A stretch of 64,000 bases of DNA from Candidatus Anaerostipes excrementavium. Its GTDB lineage: Bacteria; Bacillota; Clostridia; Lachnospirales; Lachnospiraceae. Within the stretch, counting starts at the first letter, position 1. Each line of letters begins with the position of its first letter. A program made the position numbers and the translations under genes. The notes under the pieces were generated by a model, which saw only the letters and a program-made list of their open reading frames with translations, made no database searches and had not been told where the DNA came from. The stretch covers positions 1 to 64,000 of the forward strand of contig DXEM01000014.1 in NCBI GenBank assembly GCA_019114985.1, written 5' to 3'. This document shows, in pieces, positions 31,735 to 40,212 of the stretch.

Positions 31735-32130
31735 TTAACGAAAAACCGCATCTTTTTCATAATATTGTGTCTTCAAAACCAGATACGGATAAGAAATTCC
31801 GTTTTTTTGCTGTTCCTTTGTCACACCGACCAGCGTCGTGTCAATGTACAGATGCCCTTCATCCATAAGAAAACTTTTTACTTTGATCTTATATCCTTTC
31901 CCTTGCTGCTTGCCATAACCAATCACATAATACGTATAATCCTGGGTCGAATAGGTGAAGTGACAAGCCTCCTTTTTCTCTTCGTCAATTAACTGCATCA
32001 ACCCTTTTGGAATCATGCTCTTTTTACACACTGCATACTGTACTTTCTCAGAAGATGCCGCCTGCTCTTGCTGCTGACATCCGCTGAATAAGAACAGTAC
32101 GGCACATACGGCCCACACCAGCTTTTTCAT
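31735..32130 (-). CDS. Lipoprotein with PrcB C-terminal-like domain
   Basis: A 131-residue lipoprotein (lipobox LFSGC, Cys18). The mature part 'YTYYVIGYGKQQGKGYKIKVKSFLMDEGHLYIDTTLVGVT' matches the PrcB C-terminal domain, named after a Treponema protease-complex subunit, which folds as a small beta sandwich. Function in Firmicutes is unknown. The gene lies between the nucleoside phosphorylase and the ftsH promoter on the same strand, 38 bases after the former, so it may be cotranscribed with it. Confidence 0.65.
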   Translation of the reverse strand: MKKLVWAVCAVLFLFSGCQQQEQAASSEKVQYAVCKKSMIPKGLMQLIDEEKKEACHFTYSTQDYTYYVIGYGKQQGKGYKIKVKSFLMDEGHLYIDTTLVGVTKEQQKNGISYPYLVLKTQYYEKDAVFR

Positions 32131-32168
32131 CGTTTTCTTCCCTGCTTTTTGATTATTTTATGCAGTTT

Positions 32169-33479
32169 TTATGAAAATAAGACATCTTGAACCATTGGTT
32201 TTTTTGCAGGTTGTTCCGCAGATATATTACAATATTTTAAAAAATGTTTTTCGGCTTCTTGGGCGCTTTCCAAATCTTTCGCATGTATCCATGCTAAAGT
32301 TTCTCCTTTTTGTACCGGATCCCCGATCTTCTTGTCCAATACAATACCCACAGAAGGATCGATTACGCTTTCTTTTGTCGCCCGGCCGCCGCCAAGCATA
32401 AAAACACAAACTCCGATTTCCTGAGCGTTCATCTTCGCCACATATCCATTCTCTGCTGCTTTTACTTCTAAAAGAACCGGCGCCTTTGGAAGCATCTCTA
32501 CATTTTCTATTACGTTTGCATCGCCTCCCTGAGCGCTGATAAAAGCTTCTAATTTTCTCAGAGCTTCCCGGTTTGCAATGCAGTCATCCATTTTCCGATA
32601 AGCTTCTTCCTCAGATTTGGCTTTTCCGGAAAGAATCAGCATGCGTATTCCTAAACCGTAGACCAACTCTTTTAAATCCTTCGGCCACTCACCTTTGAGC
32701 GCTGCGATTGCCTCTTTTACTTCCAGCGCATTTCCAACAGCAAATCCCAGCGGCTCATCCATATTGGAAATAACTGCTGCAATTTTCTTTCCTGCCGCTT
32801 TTCCTATCTCTATCATCTCGGAAGCTAATTCTATGGCATCTTCTTTTGTTTTCATAAATGCCCCGCTGCCTGCCTTTACATCCAATACTATCACATCGGC
32901 TCCGGCTGCCAGCTTTTTGCTCATAATGCTGCTGGCAATCAAAGAAACCTGATCCACCGTTGCTGTCGTATCCCGCAGCGCATATAAAAGTTTATCGGCA
33001 GGCGCCAAGTCTTTCGTCTGTCCCATGATCGCCAATCCAATCTCTTTCACTTGTCTTATAAACTGCTCTTCTGTCAGATCCGTCGTAAATCCGGGAATAC
33101 TTTCCAATTTATCAATCGTGCCGCCTGTGTGTCCCAATCCCCGGCCGGACATCTTCGCCAGCGGCACTCCCAATGCTGCCATAATCGGTGCAAGGACAAG
33201 CGATATCTTATCTCCTACGCCGCCCGTACTGTGTTTATCCGCTTTAATCCCCGGAATAGAAGACAAGTCCATCCGGTCTCCGCTCTCTTCCATTGCAATC
33301 GTCAGTTCATAAGTCTCTTCTTTCGTCATGCCCTGAAAATAGATCGCCATCATCATAGCAGACATCTGATAGTCCGGGATCGATCCGTTGGTATATCCAT
33401 CGATCATCCATCGGATCTCTTCTCTATTTAAAATACCGCCATTCCTCTTTTTTAAGATCAAATCATACATCCGTATCAT
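32169..33479 (-). CDS. pdp: Pyrimidine-nucleoside phosphorylase
   Basis: A 436-residue enzyme that splits uridine, thymidine and deoxyuridine with phosphate. Glycosyltransferase family 3 signatures: '[27 protein letters not shown]', '[25 protein letters not shown]', '[23 protein letters not shown]' (phosphate and ribose binding). The long C-terminal alpha/beta domain makes it the pyrimidine type rather than TrpD. AGGAGGT precedes the ATG at 33479 by nine bases; a second ATG three codons in is possible. It has its own promoter and diverges from rubrerythrin. Confidence 0.95.
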   Translation of the reverse strand: MIRMYDLILKKRNGGILNREEIRWMIDGYTNGSIPDYQMSAMMMAIYFQGMTKEETYELTIAMEESGDRMDLSSIPGIKADKHSTGGVGDKISLVLAPIMAALGVPLAKMSGRGLGHTGGTIDKLESIPGFTTDLTEEQFIRQVKEIGLAIMGQTKDLAPADKLLYALRDTTATVDQVSLIASSIMSKKLAAGADVIVLDVKAGSGAFMKTKEDAIELASEMIEIGKAAGKKIAAVISNMDEPLGFAVGNALEVKEAIAALKGEWPKDLKELVYGLGIRMLILSGKAKSEEEAYRKMDDCIANREALRKLEAFISAQGGDANVIENVEMLPKAPVLLEVKAAENGYVAKMNAQEIGVCVFMLGGGRATKESVIDPSVGIVLDKKIGDPVQKGETLAWIHAKDLESAQEAEKHFLKYCNISAEQPAKKPMVQDVLFS

Positions 33480-33515
33480 TTACCCGGACCTCCTTTTTCC
33501 TTTTTGATTGTTTCT

Positions 33516-33544
33516 ATTATAACATGCCCATTTTCTGCTGTCAC
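33516..33544 (-). promoter_or_regulatory. Promoter of pdp
   Basis: Minus strand GTGACA (33539-33544), 17-base spacer, TATAAT (33516-33521), about 30 bases before the pdp start. Confidence 0.65.
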
Positions 33545-33624
33545 CGCCGCCGTTTTTTACAGCTTTTTTATGTATTATTTTCCCAATATCGTTTATAATA
33601 AAAAAGAAACATCCGAAAAGAAGC

Positions 33625-33673
33625 TTGACTTTTTTCCGGAATACATTATAATAATAGTAACAGTTACTATTAT
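33625..33673 (+). promoter_or_regulatory. Rubrerythrin promoter with perfect palindromic operator
   Basis: TTGACT (33625-33630), 16-base spacer, TATAAT (33647-33652). A perfect inverted repeat, ATAATAGTAAC and GTTACTATTAT around a single A (33651-33673), starts in the -10 box and covers the start site. Its position predicts repression. The AT-rich outer parts resemble PerR/Fur boxes, while the GTAAC/GTTAC core is seen with some MarR or HxlR regulators; the factor is undetermined. Confidence 0.75.
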
Positions 33674-33692
33674 ATTATCAAGGAGGGTTTTT

Positions 33693-34235
33693 ATGGCTGA
33701 TTTAAAAGGAACAAAAACAGAAGCAAACTTAATGGCTGCTTTCGCAGGAGAATCTCAGGCACGTACAAAATATGATTTCTATGCCAGCAAAGCAAAAAGT
33801 GATGGATATGTACAGTTTTCCAACATTTTTGCAGAGACTGCCTTGAATGAAAAGGAACATGCAAAAATCTGGTTTAAACTTCTTCACGGCGGAAGTGTTC
33901 CATCCACTGTCGATAACTTAAAAGACGCTGCCAGCGGCGAGAATTTTGAATGGACAGAGATGTACCCAACATTTGCAAAAGAAGCAAGAGAAGAAGGATT
34001 TGATCAGATTGCAAATCTGTTCGAGATGGTTGCTGATATTGAAAAGCACCATGACGAGCGTTATCAGAACCTTTCCGCTAACTTAGCAGACGATATCGTA
34101 TACAAGAGAGACGTAGAAGTTGCTTGGATCTGCACAAACTGCGGACATGTTCACTATGGAAAAGAAGCGCCGAAAGAATGTCCGGTCTGCGCACATCCTC
34201 AAAAATTCTTCAAAATCGATGTAAAAGACTACTAA
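33693..34235 (+). CDS. rbr: Rubrerythrin
   Basis: A 180-residue non-haem iron peroxidase that removes hydrogen peroxide in anaerobes. N-terminal four-helix diiron domain with Glu/His ligands in '[11 protein letters not shown]' and '[10 protein letters not shown]', then a C-terminal rubredoxin-type site '[20 protein letters not shown]'. The start is ATG 33693 with AGGAGG; the open frame upstream crosses the promoter. Electron supply would come from an NADH:rubredoxin reductase encoded elsewhere. A terminator follows directly. Confidence 0.95.
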   Translation: MADLKGTKTEANLMAAFAGESQARTKYDFYASKAKSDGYVQFSNIFAETALNEKEHAKIWFKLLHGGSVPSTVDNLKDAASGENFEWTEMYPTFAKEAREEGFDQIANLFEMVADIEKHHDERYQNLSANLADDIVYKRDVEVAWICTNCGHVHYGKEAPKECPVCAHPQKFFKIDVKDY

Positions 34236-34242
34236 AAGACGG

Positions 34243-34266
34243 AAGGGATGCAAATGCGCATCCCTT
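34243..34266 (+). terminator. Terminator of rubrerythrin gene
   Basis: Stem AAGGGATGC/GCATCCCTT with a six-base loop, then TTTTC. It is also usable by the convergent gene at 34269, whose stop lies three bases away. Confidence 0.85.
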
Positions 34267-34268
34267 TT

Positions 34269-35021
34269 CTAGTTATCCTTTTTTCTTTTTCCCCTGCGAA
34301 GAACGATGAAGGCCCAGACTGCGGCAAATAACGCAAATCCCGTAAGCAGACGCTGTTTCCCATCGTCTGTGGTTTTTGCGCTGGTTTCTATAATATTTGC
34401 GTCTTGATCCATTGCCTTTAACTTTTCCGCATTTCGAATTTCCTCAATGGTTAAATATTTCTTCATATTCCACCTCACATCATAAATTTTTTGTTGTTTA
34501 TAGTAAAATTTGCTTTTCTCTTTATTCGCTGTAAAATCTTTATATTTCCCATCAGAGTTTATAAAATATTTCAGCTTTGTTTTTTTAAAATCCAGATCTT
34601 TGTGAAACGGTTCAAAAGAAAGTTCCTGATAAACATCCGTATCCGTCTCATACAGACCATTGCTGATCTGCCATCTGCCGCTTTCCTTTTTCAAAGAAGC
34701 GACGATACAATCTCCGACTTCCACTGTCTCTTTTCCATGATATGACCATCGATATGTAATCGCCATATCCTTGGGAATCAAATATTCATGATCCTTCTCT
34801 CTTTTGGCAATTGAATCAGACGTCCGTTCTAAATTCATATAATCGGTTACTTTTAAAACAATCGCATCTCGATCAACATGCTTTACAGTTCCGACAAATA
34901 GAACATCCTGATTTTTATTTTTCATCATTTGTTCTTCCGGATTCGAAGATGCACTCACCTTCTGCGGCCAACACAGACAGATGACACACACGGACAGCAG
35001 CAACGCCCATCTTTTTTTCAT
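34269..35021 (-). CDS. Secreted or surface protein of unknown function, C-terminal membrane anchor
   Basis: A 250-residue protein that I do not recognise. It has a signal peptide (about 1-24, cleavage after VSA), a domain of short beta strands (about 38-130, 'DVLFVGTVKHVDRDAIVLKVTDYM', 'VEVGDCIVASLKKESGRWQI') that resembles an OB-type barrel, a Lys-rich middle part, and a C-terminal hydrophobic segment followed by 'LRRGKRKKDN', i.e. an extracellular protein anchored at its C-terminus. No sortase motif. It has AGGAGG upstream and is convergent with rubrerythrin. No operon partner gives a hint. Confidence 0.6.
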   Translation of the reverse strand: MKKRWALLLSVCVICLCWPQKVSASSNPEEQMMKNKNQDVLFVGTVKHVDRDAIVLKVTDYMNLERTSDSIAKREKDHEYLIPKDMAITYRWSYHGKETVEVGDCIVASLKKESGRWQISNGLYETDTDVYQELSFEPFHKDLDFKKTKLKYFINSDGKYKDFTANKEKSKFYYKQQKIYDVRWNMKKYLTIEEIRNAEKLKAMDQDANIIETSAKTTDDGKQRLLTGFALFAAVWAFIVLRRGKRKKDN

Positions 35022-35118
35022 TTCCTCCCACCTCCTAGCATGTCCTTATTATAAACAAAAGATGTATCCGATTTATGACAGAAAAGCTGAAAAAATCTTA
35101 CTTTTTCCTTAAAGAAAA

Positions 35119-35141
35119 AGAATCCTGTTTTGCAGGATTCT
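35119..35141 (-). terminator. Terminator of mtlD
   Basis: Stem AGAATCCTG/CAGGATTCT, loop of five, followed on the minus strand by TTTTTCTTT. Nearly the same stem occurs at 18264-18286. It lies about 55 bases after the mtlD stop. Confidence 0.8.
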
Positions 35142-35195
35142 CATAGGATATAAAAGCCGTCCGCATCGAACGATTTTTTATCGATTTATGAACTT

Positions 35196-36323
35196 TTATT
35201 TTAATTCTTTGATGACGCTTTGTGCAATTGGATCTTTTGGATCGAGGCCTGTATATTTGCTGACTGTTGTTTCAATTCCCAGCGTATCCAGATCCCTTTG
35301 CAGCTGTACTGCATTTTTGTCTTTTGGCTCAGAGTATCGGAAACCTGCAGCCATAGCTTTCGCGATTGCTGTATATTCCACTCCGTGCTTCTGACAAAGC
35401 TGTGCTGATCCTGTCAGGCGATCTCCTTTTGACAATTTCCGGATCGGATCATAAGCAACACGATAGATAGAATCCGGAAGAATTCCTTTTGCCGGTGCAA
35501 AATATGTCAAATTATGGAGCTGCTTCTTTGTAATCGGGTATTCTTTCATAACAGCCTGCGTAATCTCTTCCGTCAGCTGTGAAACAATTCCCTTAATCTC
35601 CTCATCATTTTCCGCTTCCGGAATCGTTTTCAAACCTTTTTGATATCCAAGGAATGCCAAAGCCGCATGCGGCCCATTGACAACAAAGACTTTTACATCT
35701 TTCAGCATTTCTACATGATCAATGACTTCCATCCATTCCACATCCTGAAAATCATTATATACCGGCTCTTGGATCAAAAGTGAATTTACCGCGACTGTGT
35801 CGACTTCTAACGCTGCATTGTCTGCCGCATCCGTACTTCTCCGGATAATAGAATCCCTCACTGCTACGTTTTTCTCAAACCAATCTTTTGCGCCCTTTGA
35901 CAGATGTTTTTTGAAATCTTCTTCGATTCCCGGTATTAGATAGTTTTTATTGGTAATACAGATCATTGTTAATTTTCGTTCCGGATACTGATGATAAAAT
36001 TCTTCCAGACACGGAGCTAAGTATGCCGCCGCTTCCGCGAAATCTTCCGGATACAGCGGAAGAACAATTAAATCTGCATTTAAAAACGCATCCATACAAG
36101 AATGCTGTGGATCTGTTAAGAAAGCCTGATAACCTTTTATCACACGATTTTGTATTTCCTGCGTTCGATGTACCTTTACTTTATAAGATCCACTCTCATT
36201 TAAAGCTTCTATCACCTTTGGATCTTTATCCAAAAATGTAATATTCCATCCCGCCTGGTCAAACGTTTCTCCTACGAATCCTTTTCCCAATCTACCTGCT
36301 CCTACAATTACGATATTCTTCAT
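35196..36323 (-). CDS. mtlD: Mannitol-1-phosphate 5-dehydrogenase family protein
   Basis: A 375-residue polyol-phosphate dehydrogenase that converts mannitol-1-phosphate to fructose-6-phosphate with NAD. The N-terminal Rossmann loop is 'IVIVGAGRLGKGFVG' and the mannitol dehydrogenase C-terminal domain contains 'NLTYFAPAKGILPDSIYRVAYDPIRKLSKGDRLTGSAQLC'. The start is ATG 36323 with AGGAGG. It is separated from the sdr-mtlA-deoR operon by 196 bases that hold its own promoter and DeoR-like repeats. The exact polyol could differ from mannitol. Confidence 0.9.
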   Translation of the reverse strand: MKNIVIVGAGRLGKGFVGETFDQAGWNITFLDKDPKVIEALNESGSYKVKVHRTQEIQNRVIKGYQAFLTDPQHSCMDAFLNADLIVLPLYPEDFAEAAAYLAPCLEEFYHQYPERKLTMICITNKNYLIPGIEEDFKKHLSKGAKDWFEKNVAVRDSIIRRSTDAADNAALEVDTVAVNSLLIQEPVYNDFQDVEWMEVIDHVEMLKDVKVFVVNGPHAALAFLGYQKGLKTIPEAENDEEIKGIVSQLTEEITQAVMKEYPITKKQLHNLTYFAPAKGILPDSIYRVAYDPIRKLSKGDRLTGSAQLCQKHGVEYTAIAKAMAAGFRYSEPKDKNAVQLQRDLDTLGIETTVSKYTGLDPKDPIAQSVIKELK

Positions 36324-36392
36324 GAAATCCTCCTGCGCGCATAGCAATGTGCATTTTGTTGTTATTTTTTTGTTTTATGTGTTTCTAATGTT

Positions 36393-36421
36393 ATGATACC
36401 AATATGCGGACTAATTATCAA
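36393..36421 (-). promoter_or_regulatory. mtlD promoter flanked by DeoR-like repeats
   Basis: Minus strand TTGATA (36416-36421), 17-base spacer, TATCAT (36393-36398). A-rich direct repeats of the form ACACATAAAACAA lie on both sides (about 36350-36385 downstream and 36425-36450 upstream). DeoR/GlpR-type repressors bind such repeats in pairs, so this is the likely operator for the regulator encoded just upstream. Confidence 0.7.
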
Positions 36422-36519
36422 GGAGCATTTGTTGTTTTATGTGTGTTTTATTGTATTTTATTCTTCGTATATCAAGTCTTAACACATTTTATTTAGCAGG
36501 AGTTCAGGATACGCCCTTC

Positions 36520-37221
36520 TTATTCGTCTGTTATTAAATATGTAATGTCACTGGTCTTACATATCACATAATTAGATACAGAACCCATTTTTTCTTTTGT
36601 AACCAGGGCAGCTGTCTGAAAAGATACCGACAACATCTTCTGCTTTAATTGGCATTCATCCATAGCAGAATGTGTGATCCCAACCTCATTGCTGATACTA
36701 TAAATACCCATAAAATAAAGATCCGGATGCAGAGAATCCAACTGTTTTATCGTCTCATATCCCAAATTAGACATGGAAGCCTTAAAAAGACAGCCGCCCA
36801 GAGTAATTACGTTCACATTTGGATAATGTTCCAGTAAATTTATAATTGGAATACTATTGGTAATAATCGTACATGAGATTCTCTGATCTAACTGTTTAAT
36901 CAATTGATAGTTCGTCGTTCCGTCATCAACCAGAATAACAGAATTCGGTTTTATCAATTCTGCTCCTTTTTTAGCAAGCCTGATTTTTTCATCCAGATCC
37001 AATTCCATTCTCTGATAAAACCCAATTTTTGCCGGTCCTACCCGAACTGCTCCACTATGAACTTTTTTTAACAGTCCCTTTTGATCCAACTCCTTGATAT
37101 CTCTTCGAATGGTGTCCTCTGAAACCCCCAACCGAACACTCATTTCACTTGCAATAATCTTTTTCTCAACAAATAAGATTTCCAATATCTTATCTTGTCT
37201 CTCCGCTTTTAGTAACTTCAT
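36520..37221 (-). CDS. DeoR/GlpR-family regulator
   Basis: A 233-residue sugar-phosphate sensing repressor: DeoR helix-turn-helix at about residues 1-57 ('RQDKILEILFVEKKIIASEMSVRLGVSEDTIRRDIKELDQKGLLKKVHSGA') and C-terminal sensor domain with 'ILVDDGTTNYQLIKQL' and 'TIITNSIPIINLL'. The start is ATG 37221 after GGTGGAAG. It is the third gene of the operon, 80 bases after mtlA, and most likely controls both polyol promoters (36393 and 40069), which carry similar A-rich repeats. Confidence 0.85.
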   Translation of the reverse strand: MKLLKAERQDKILEILFVEKKIIASEMSVRLGVSEDTIRRDIKELDQKGLLKKVHSGAVRVGPAKIGFYQRMELDLDEKIRLAKKGAELIKPNSVILVDDGTTNYQLIKQLDQRISCTIITNSIPIINLLEHYPNVNVITLGGCLFKASMSNLGYETIKQLDSLHPDLYFMGIYSISNEVGITHSAMDECQLKQKMLSVSFQTAALVTKEKMGSVSNYVICKTSDITYLITDE

Positions 37222-37301
37222 ACTTCCACCTTTCTTTTCCAACGAATCTTGTCCAATTTAATCCAATTATACCCAATCCATCAGAAAAGAAAAAGTTTCC
37301 G

Positions 37302-39149
37302 CTAAATATTTTTTAAAATATCCATGATTTCTTTTTTGCTTGATGCATTCCTCATTTTTTCTATATTTTTTTCTTCAGCGCATATCAATGCAATATTACT
37401 TAGCATATTAAGATGTGTTCCATCTTTTCCAGCAATTCCGATTACCATGTAGGCAATTTCCCCATCATCAAATTCTATTCCTTCAGGAATCTGGAGAACA
37501 GATAAGCCGGACGCATAGATTTCAGAATCTGAAGTTTCGATTCCATGAGGAATCGCCAAATGATTTCCTATATAGACTGAAAACCTTTTTTCTCGCTCCA
37601 GCATATGTTCAATATAAACCGGTGTGGCATAGCCATTCTCAACCAAAATCTCTCCTGCACACCGGATGGCTTCTTCCTTATTTTTTACCTTTACATTTAA
37701 ACGGATATTATTTTCCTGTAAGATTGGCTTTACTTCCTCTCCATTATTATTTTCACGGATAATTTCCATTGCCTGATCATAATCTGCTTCTTTTAAGAAG
37801 TTTCCAATCGGCAAAAAAATCTTCCCGCTATGATCAACACTCATCTTTGCTCTCTCGATCAGACCTTCCAAGGTAATAACCATATCGGCTTTTGGATCAA
37901 TATGATTTGCCGGTGCATTAACCACTTGAATATTACTGTACCCCTCTTTTTGCAGCCTGTTTTTTAATACAGACGCTCCCATGGCACTTGATCCCATACC
38001 AGAATCGCAGGCAACTACAATATATCGGATTTCTCCACAAGAGGTCATAGGTGAAACAGATCTATTCTCTGTATTATCTCCTCCTTTTTTCTGATTAAGT
38101 ACATCAAAATTTGCATCTTCTTCCGGTGATCCAATTGTTTTCAACAAGAAAGAACCAATCAGCAGAGCTACCAAAAAACCTGCCGTAATGGCTATAACGT
38201 TTGCAGCAACTGCATCCTTCGGCGTCATCAATCCTATATTAATCAAACTTCCCGGTGATGGCATTCCGACTAATCCTCCGCCCAGTACAACCAGCAGAAA
38301 AAGAGAAGTTGCGAGTCCTCCCATTGTGGCAAAAATCATAACTGGATTTGCTAAAATAAACGGGAAATAGACCTCTCCAATTCCTGCAATCCCCGCAATA
38401 AACATGGCCATCGGAGCTGTTTCTTTCGCCTTTCCTTTTCCAAAAAGAGCAATAGAACATAAGGTACCAAGCAATGGCCCGCAGTTGGAATCTAACAGAA
38501 ACATTAAAGATTTCCCTGCTTCCTGAGCTTGAGCATATGCAATCGGAGATATGATCCCATGGTTTACCGCATTATTTAAGAACAACACCTGCGCCGGACA
38601 CATAAAGACCGCCAAAAACGGTATTAATTTCTTTTGTATTAAAAAATTAATTCCTGCTGTTAAGGCTGCTATAATGGCATTCACAACCGGACCGATTACA
38701 AAATAACCTGCAATTGCCAAAGCAAACCCTAATACTCCCAAACTAAAATTGTTTATAAACATTTCAAAACCAGGCTTCATCTTTCCTTCCACTGCCTGAT
38801 CGAATTTTTTTAATAACCAGGAGGATAGCGGACCCATAATCATGGCTCCACTGAACATCGTAACATCGGATCCTATAATAACTCCCATCGTAGTAAAAGC
38901 TCCAATGACACCGCCTCTTTGTCCGTGGACATTATATCCTGCGGTATATCCAATCAAAAGCGGCAGCAAATAGTCCCGAATTGGACCTACCATCTCATTC
39001 AAATTTTCATTCGGTATCCATCCAGTCGGAATAAATAATGCTGCCAACAGTCCCCATCCTACAAAAGCTCCCAGGTTCGGCATGACCATGCCGCTCATGT
39101 ATCCGCCAAACTTTCTTATCCTATCCAAAATATTCGTATTTTTCTCCAT
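37302..39149 (-). CDS. mtlA: PTS mannitol-type transporter EIICBA
   Basis: A 615-residue PTS permease with all three domains in one chain. IIC (about 1-345, membrane; 'GGYMSGMVMPNLGAFVGWGLLAALF', 'NHGIISPIAYAQAQEAGKS' near the sugar site), IIB (about 370-460, phosphorylated Cys in 'VVACDSGMGSSAMGAS') and IIA (about 470-615, phosphorylated His in 'GNHLAIPHGIE'). Order CBA and sequence are those of MtlA. It imports mannitol, or possibly a similar polyol, as its phosphate. It lies 36 bases after the sdr gene and before the DeoR gene. Confidence 0.95.
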   Translation of the reverse strand: MEKNTNILDRIRKFGGYMSGMVMPNLGAFVGWGLLAALFIPTGWIPNENLNEMVGPIRDYLLPLLIGYTAGYNVHGQRGGVIGAFTTMGVIIGSDVTMFSGAMIMGPLSSWLLKKFDQAVEGKMKPGFEMFINNFSLGVLGFALAIAGYFVIGPVVNAIIAALTAGINFLIQKKLIPFLAVFMCPAQVLFLNNAVNHGIISPIAYAQAQEAGKSLMFLLDSNCGPLLGTLCSIALFGKGKAKETAPMAMFIAGIAGIGEVYFPFILANPVMIFATMGGLATSLFLLVVLGGGLVGMPSPGSLINIGLMTPKDAVAANVIAITAGFLVALLIGSFLLKTIGSPEEDANFDVLNQKKGGDNTENRSVSPMTSCGEIRYIVVACDSGMGSSAMGASVLKNRLQKEGYSNIQVVNAPANHIDPKADMVITLEGLIERAKMSVDHSGKIFLPIGNFLKEADYDQAMEIIRENNNGEEVKPILQENNIRLNVKVKNKEEAIRCAGEILVENGYATPVYIEHMLEREKRFSVYIGNHLAIPHGIETSDSEIYASGLSVLQIPEGIEFDDGEIAYMVIGIAGKDGTHLNMLSNIALICAEEKNIEKMRNASSKKEIMDILKNI

Positions 39150-39185
39150 ATAAGATCCTCCGTTTTTCTTTGCTGATATGGATAT

Positions 39186-39986
39186 TTATCTTGTTGATTT
39201 TGCCCCGCTGATATTGATCGTAGTTCCTGAAATATAACTTGCACGATCAGAAAGAAGATAACAGATCAGATCCGCTACTTCATCTAATTTCCCAGGCCTT
39301 CCCATTGGAATGACCTTTTCATAATCGGAAGAAATATTTTGGGGATCCTGTCCTCTTGTATATGCTAAAGCTTCAAATGCCGCATCATCATTCATCGGAG
39401 TTCTTTCATTAATGGATGGAGCCACTCCTACAACACGGATATTGAAAGGTCCAAGCTCTTTCGCCCAGGACATTGTATATGACATAACCGCTCCTTTTGT
39501 GCCGGAATAGCAGCTTTGACCTTTAGAACCCTGCATTCCCGCTTCAGACGACATATTCACAATCACTCCTGTTTTTGCCTGAATCATATGCCGCGCTGCC
39601 GCTTGCGAACATAAGAAAACACCTTTCTGATTCACATTTGTCATGAAATCAAAATCTTCCTCTGACAACTCATACTCCGGACGCTTCCCATAAAAATCTA
39701 CCAAAAGCCTTGGACGGCTGACTCCTGCATTATTTAAAAGCCCATCAATTTTCCCATATTTTTCCATGACTTCTTCTACCATAGCATCTACACTAACTTT
39801 CTCTGCTACGTTACACTTTATAAAATGTACCTTTTTATTCTTTGCAAATTTTTCATTTTCCATCAAATCTGCAACAACTACATCTGCTCCATTTTTACAA
39901 AGAGCCTCTGTCACATGTTCGCCAATTCCTTGGCTGCCTCCTGTTACAATGATCACTTTCCCCGATAAGTCCATCCATTGTTCCAT
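39186..39986 (-). CDS. SDR dehydrogenase, probably sorbitol-6-phosphate 2-dehydrogenase
   Basis: A 266-residue short-chain dehydrogenase. Cofactor loop TGGSQGIG (residues 15-22), 'NNAG', catalytic Tyr and Lys in 'SCYSGTKGAVMSY', and Asp in 'VVADLM', which points to NAD. The length and the first residues ('LSGKVIIVTGGSQGIG') are like lactobacillus sorbitol-6-phosphate dehydrogenase, and the neighbour is a mannitol-type PTS. Together with MtlD the cell could oxidise both hexitol phosphates to fructose-6-phosphate. Other polyol specificities remain possible. Confidence 0.8.
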   Translation of the reverse strand: MEQWMDLSGKVIIVTGGSQGIGEHVTEALCKNGADVVVADLMENEKFAKNKKVHFIKCNVAEKVSVDAMVEEVMEKYGKIDGLLNNAGVSRPRLLVDFYGKRPEYELSEEDFDFMTNVNQKGVFLCSQAAARHMIQAKTGVIVNMSSEAGMQGSKGQSCYSGTKGAVMSYTMSWAKELGPFNIRVVGVAPSINERTPMNDDAAFEALAYTRGQDPQNISSDYEKVIPMGRPGKLDEVADLICYLLSDRASYISGTTINISGAKSTR

Positions 39987-40068
39987 ATTTGTTCTCCTTT
40001 TGTCCTTTGCCGCAATTTTTTCGCGCGTTTAATTGCTGTTTTGTGCTTGTTTTAACTTCTACAGCTTC

Positions 40069-40097
40069 ATAATACCAGCATATTCACGCATTGTCAA
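40069..40097 (-). promoter_or_regulatory. Promoter of sdr-mtlA-deoR with flanking repeats
   Basis: Minus strand TTGACA (40092-40097), 17-base spacer, TATTAT (40069-40074), giving a leader of about 75 bases. A-rich repeats (CAAAACAAAACGCA near 40115-40135; ACAAGCACAAAACAGCAATT near 40030-40055) flank it, the same arrangement as at the mtlD promoter. Confidence 0.75.
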
Positions 40098-40157
40098 TTG
40101 CATTTATTGCAAATTATGCGTTTTGTTTTGCGTTTTTATGCATGTTTTCCTTTTCTA

Positions 40158-40186
40158 TCATATTCCACCTCTTTTTTTCATATCAT
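40158..40186 (+). promoter_or_regulatory. Sigma-E-like mother-cell promoter
   Basis: TCATATT (40158-40164) fits the sigma-E -35 pattern KMATATT exactly; after 14 bases CATATCAT (40179-40186) matches six of eight positions of the -10 pattern CATACAMT. A short leader of about 20 bases leads to the CotS-like gene, whose family belongs to the spore coat. Confidence 0.55.
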
Positions 40187-40212
40187 TAGAGGTAGAACTT
40201 TGAGGAGGGTAT

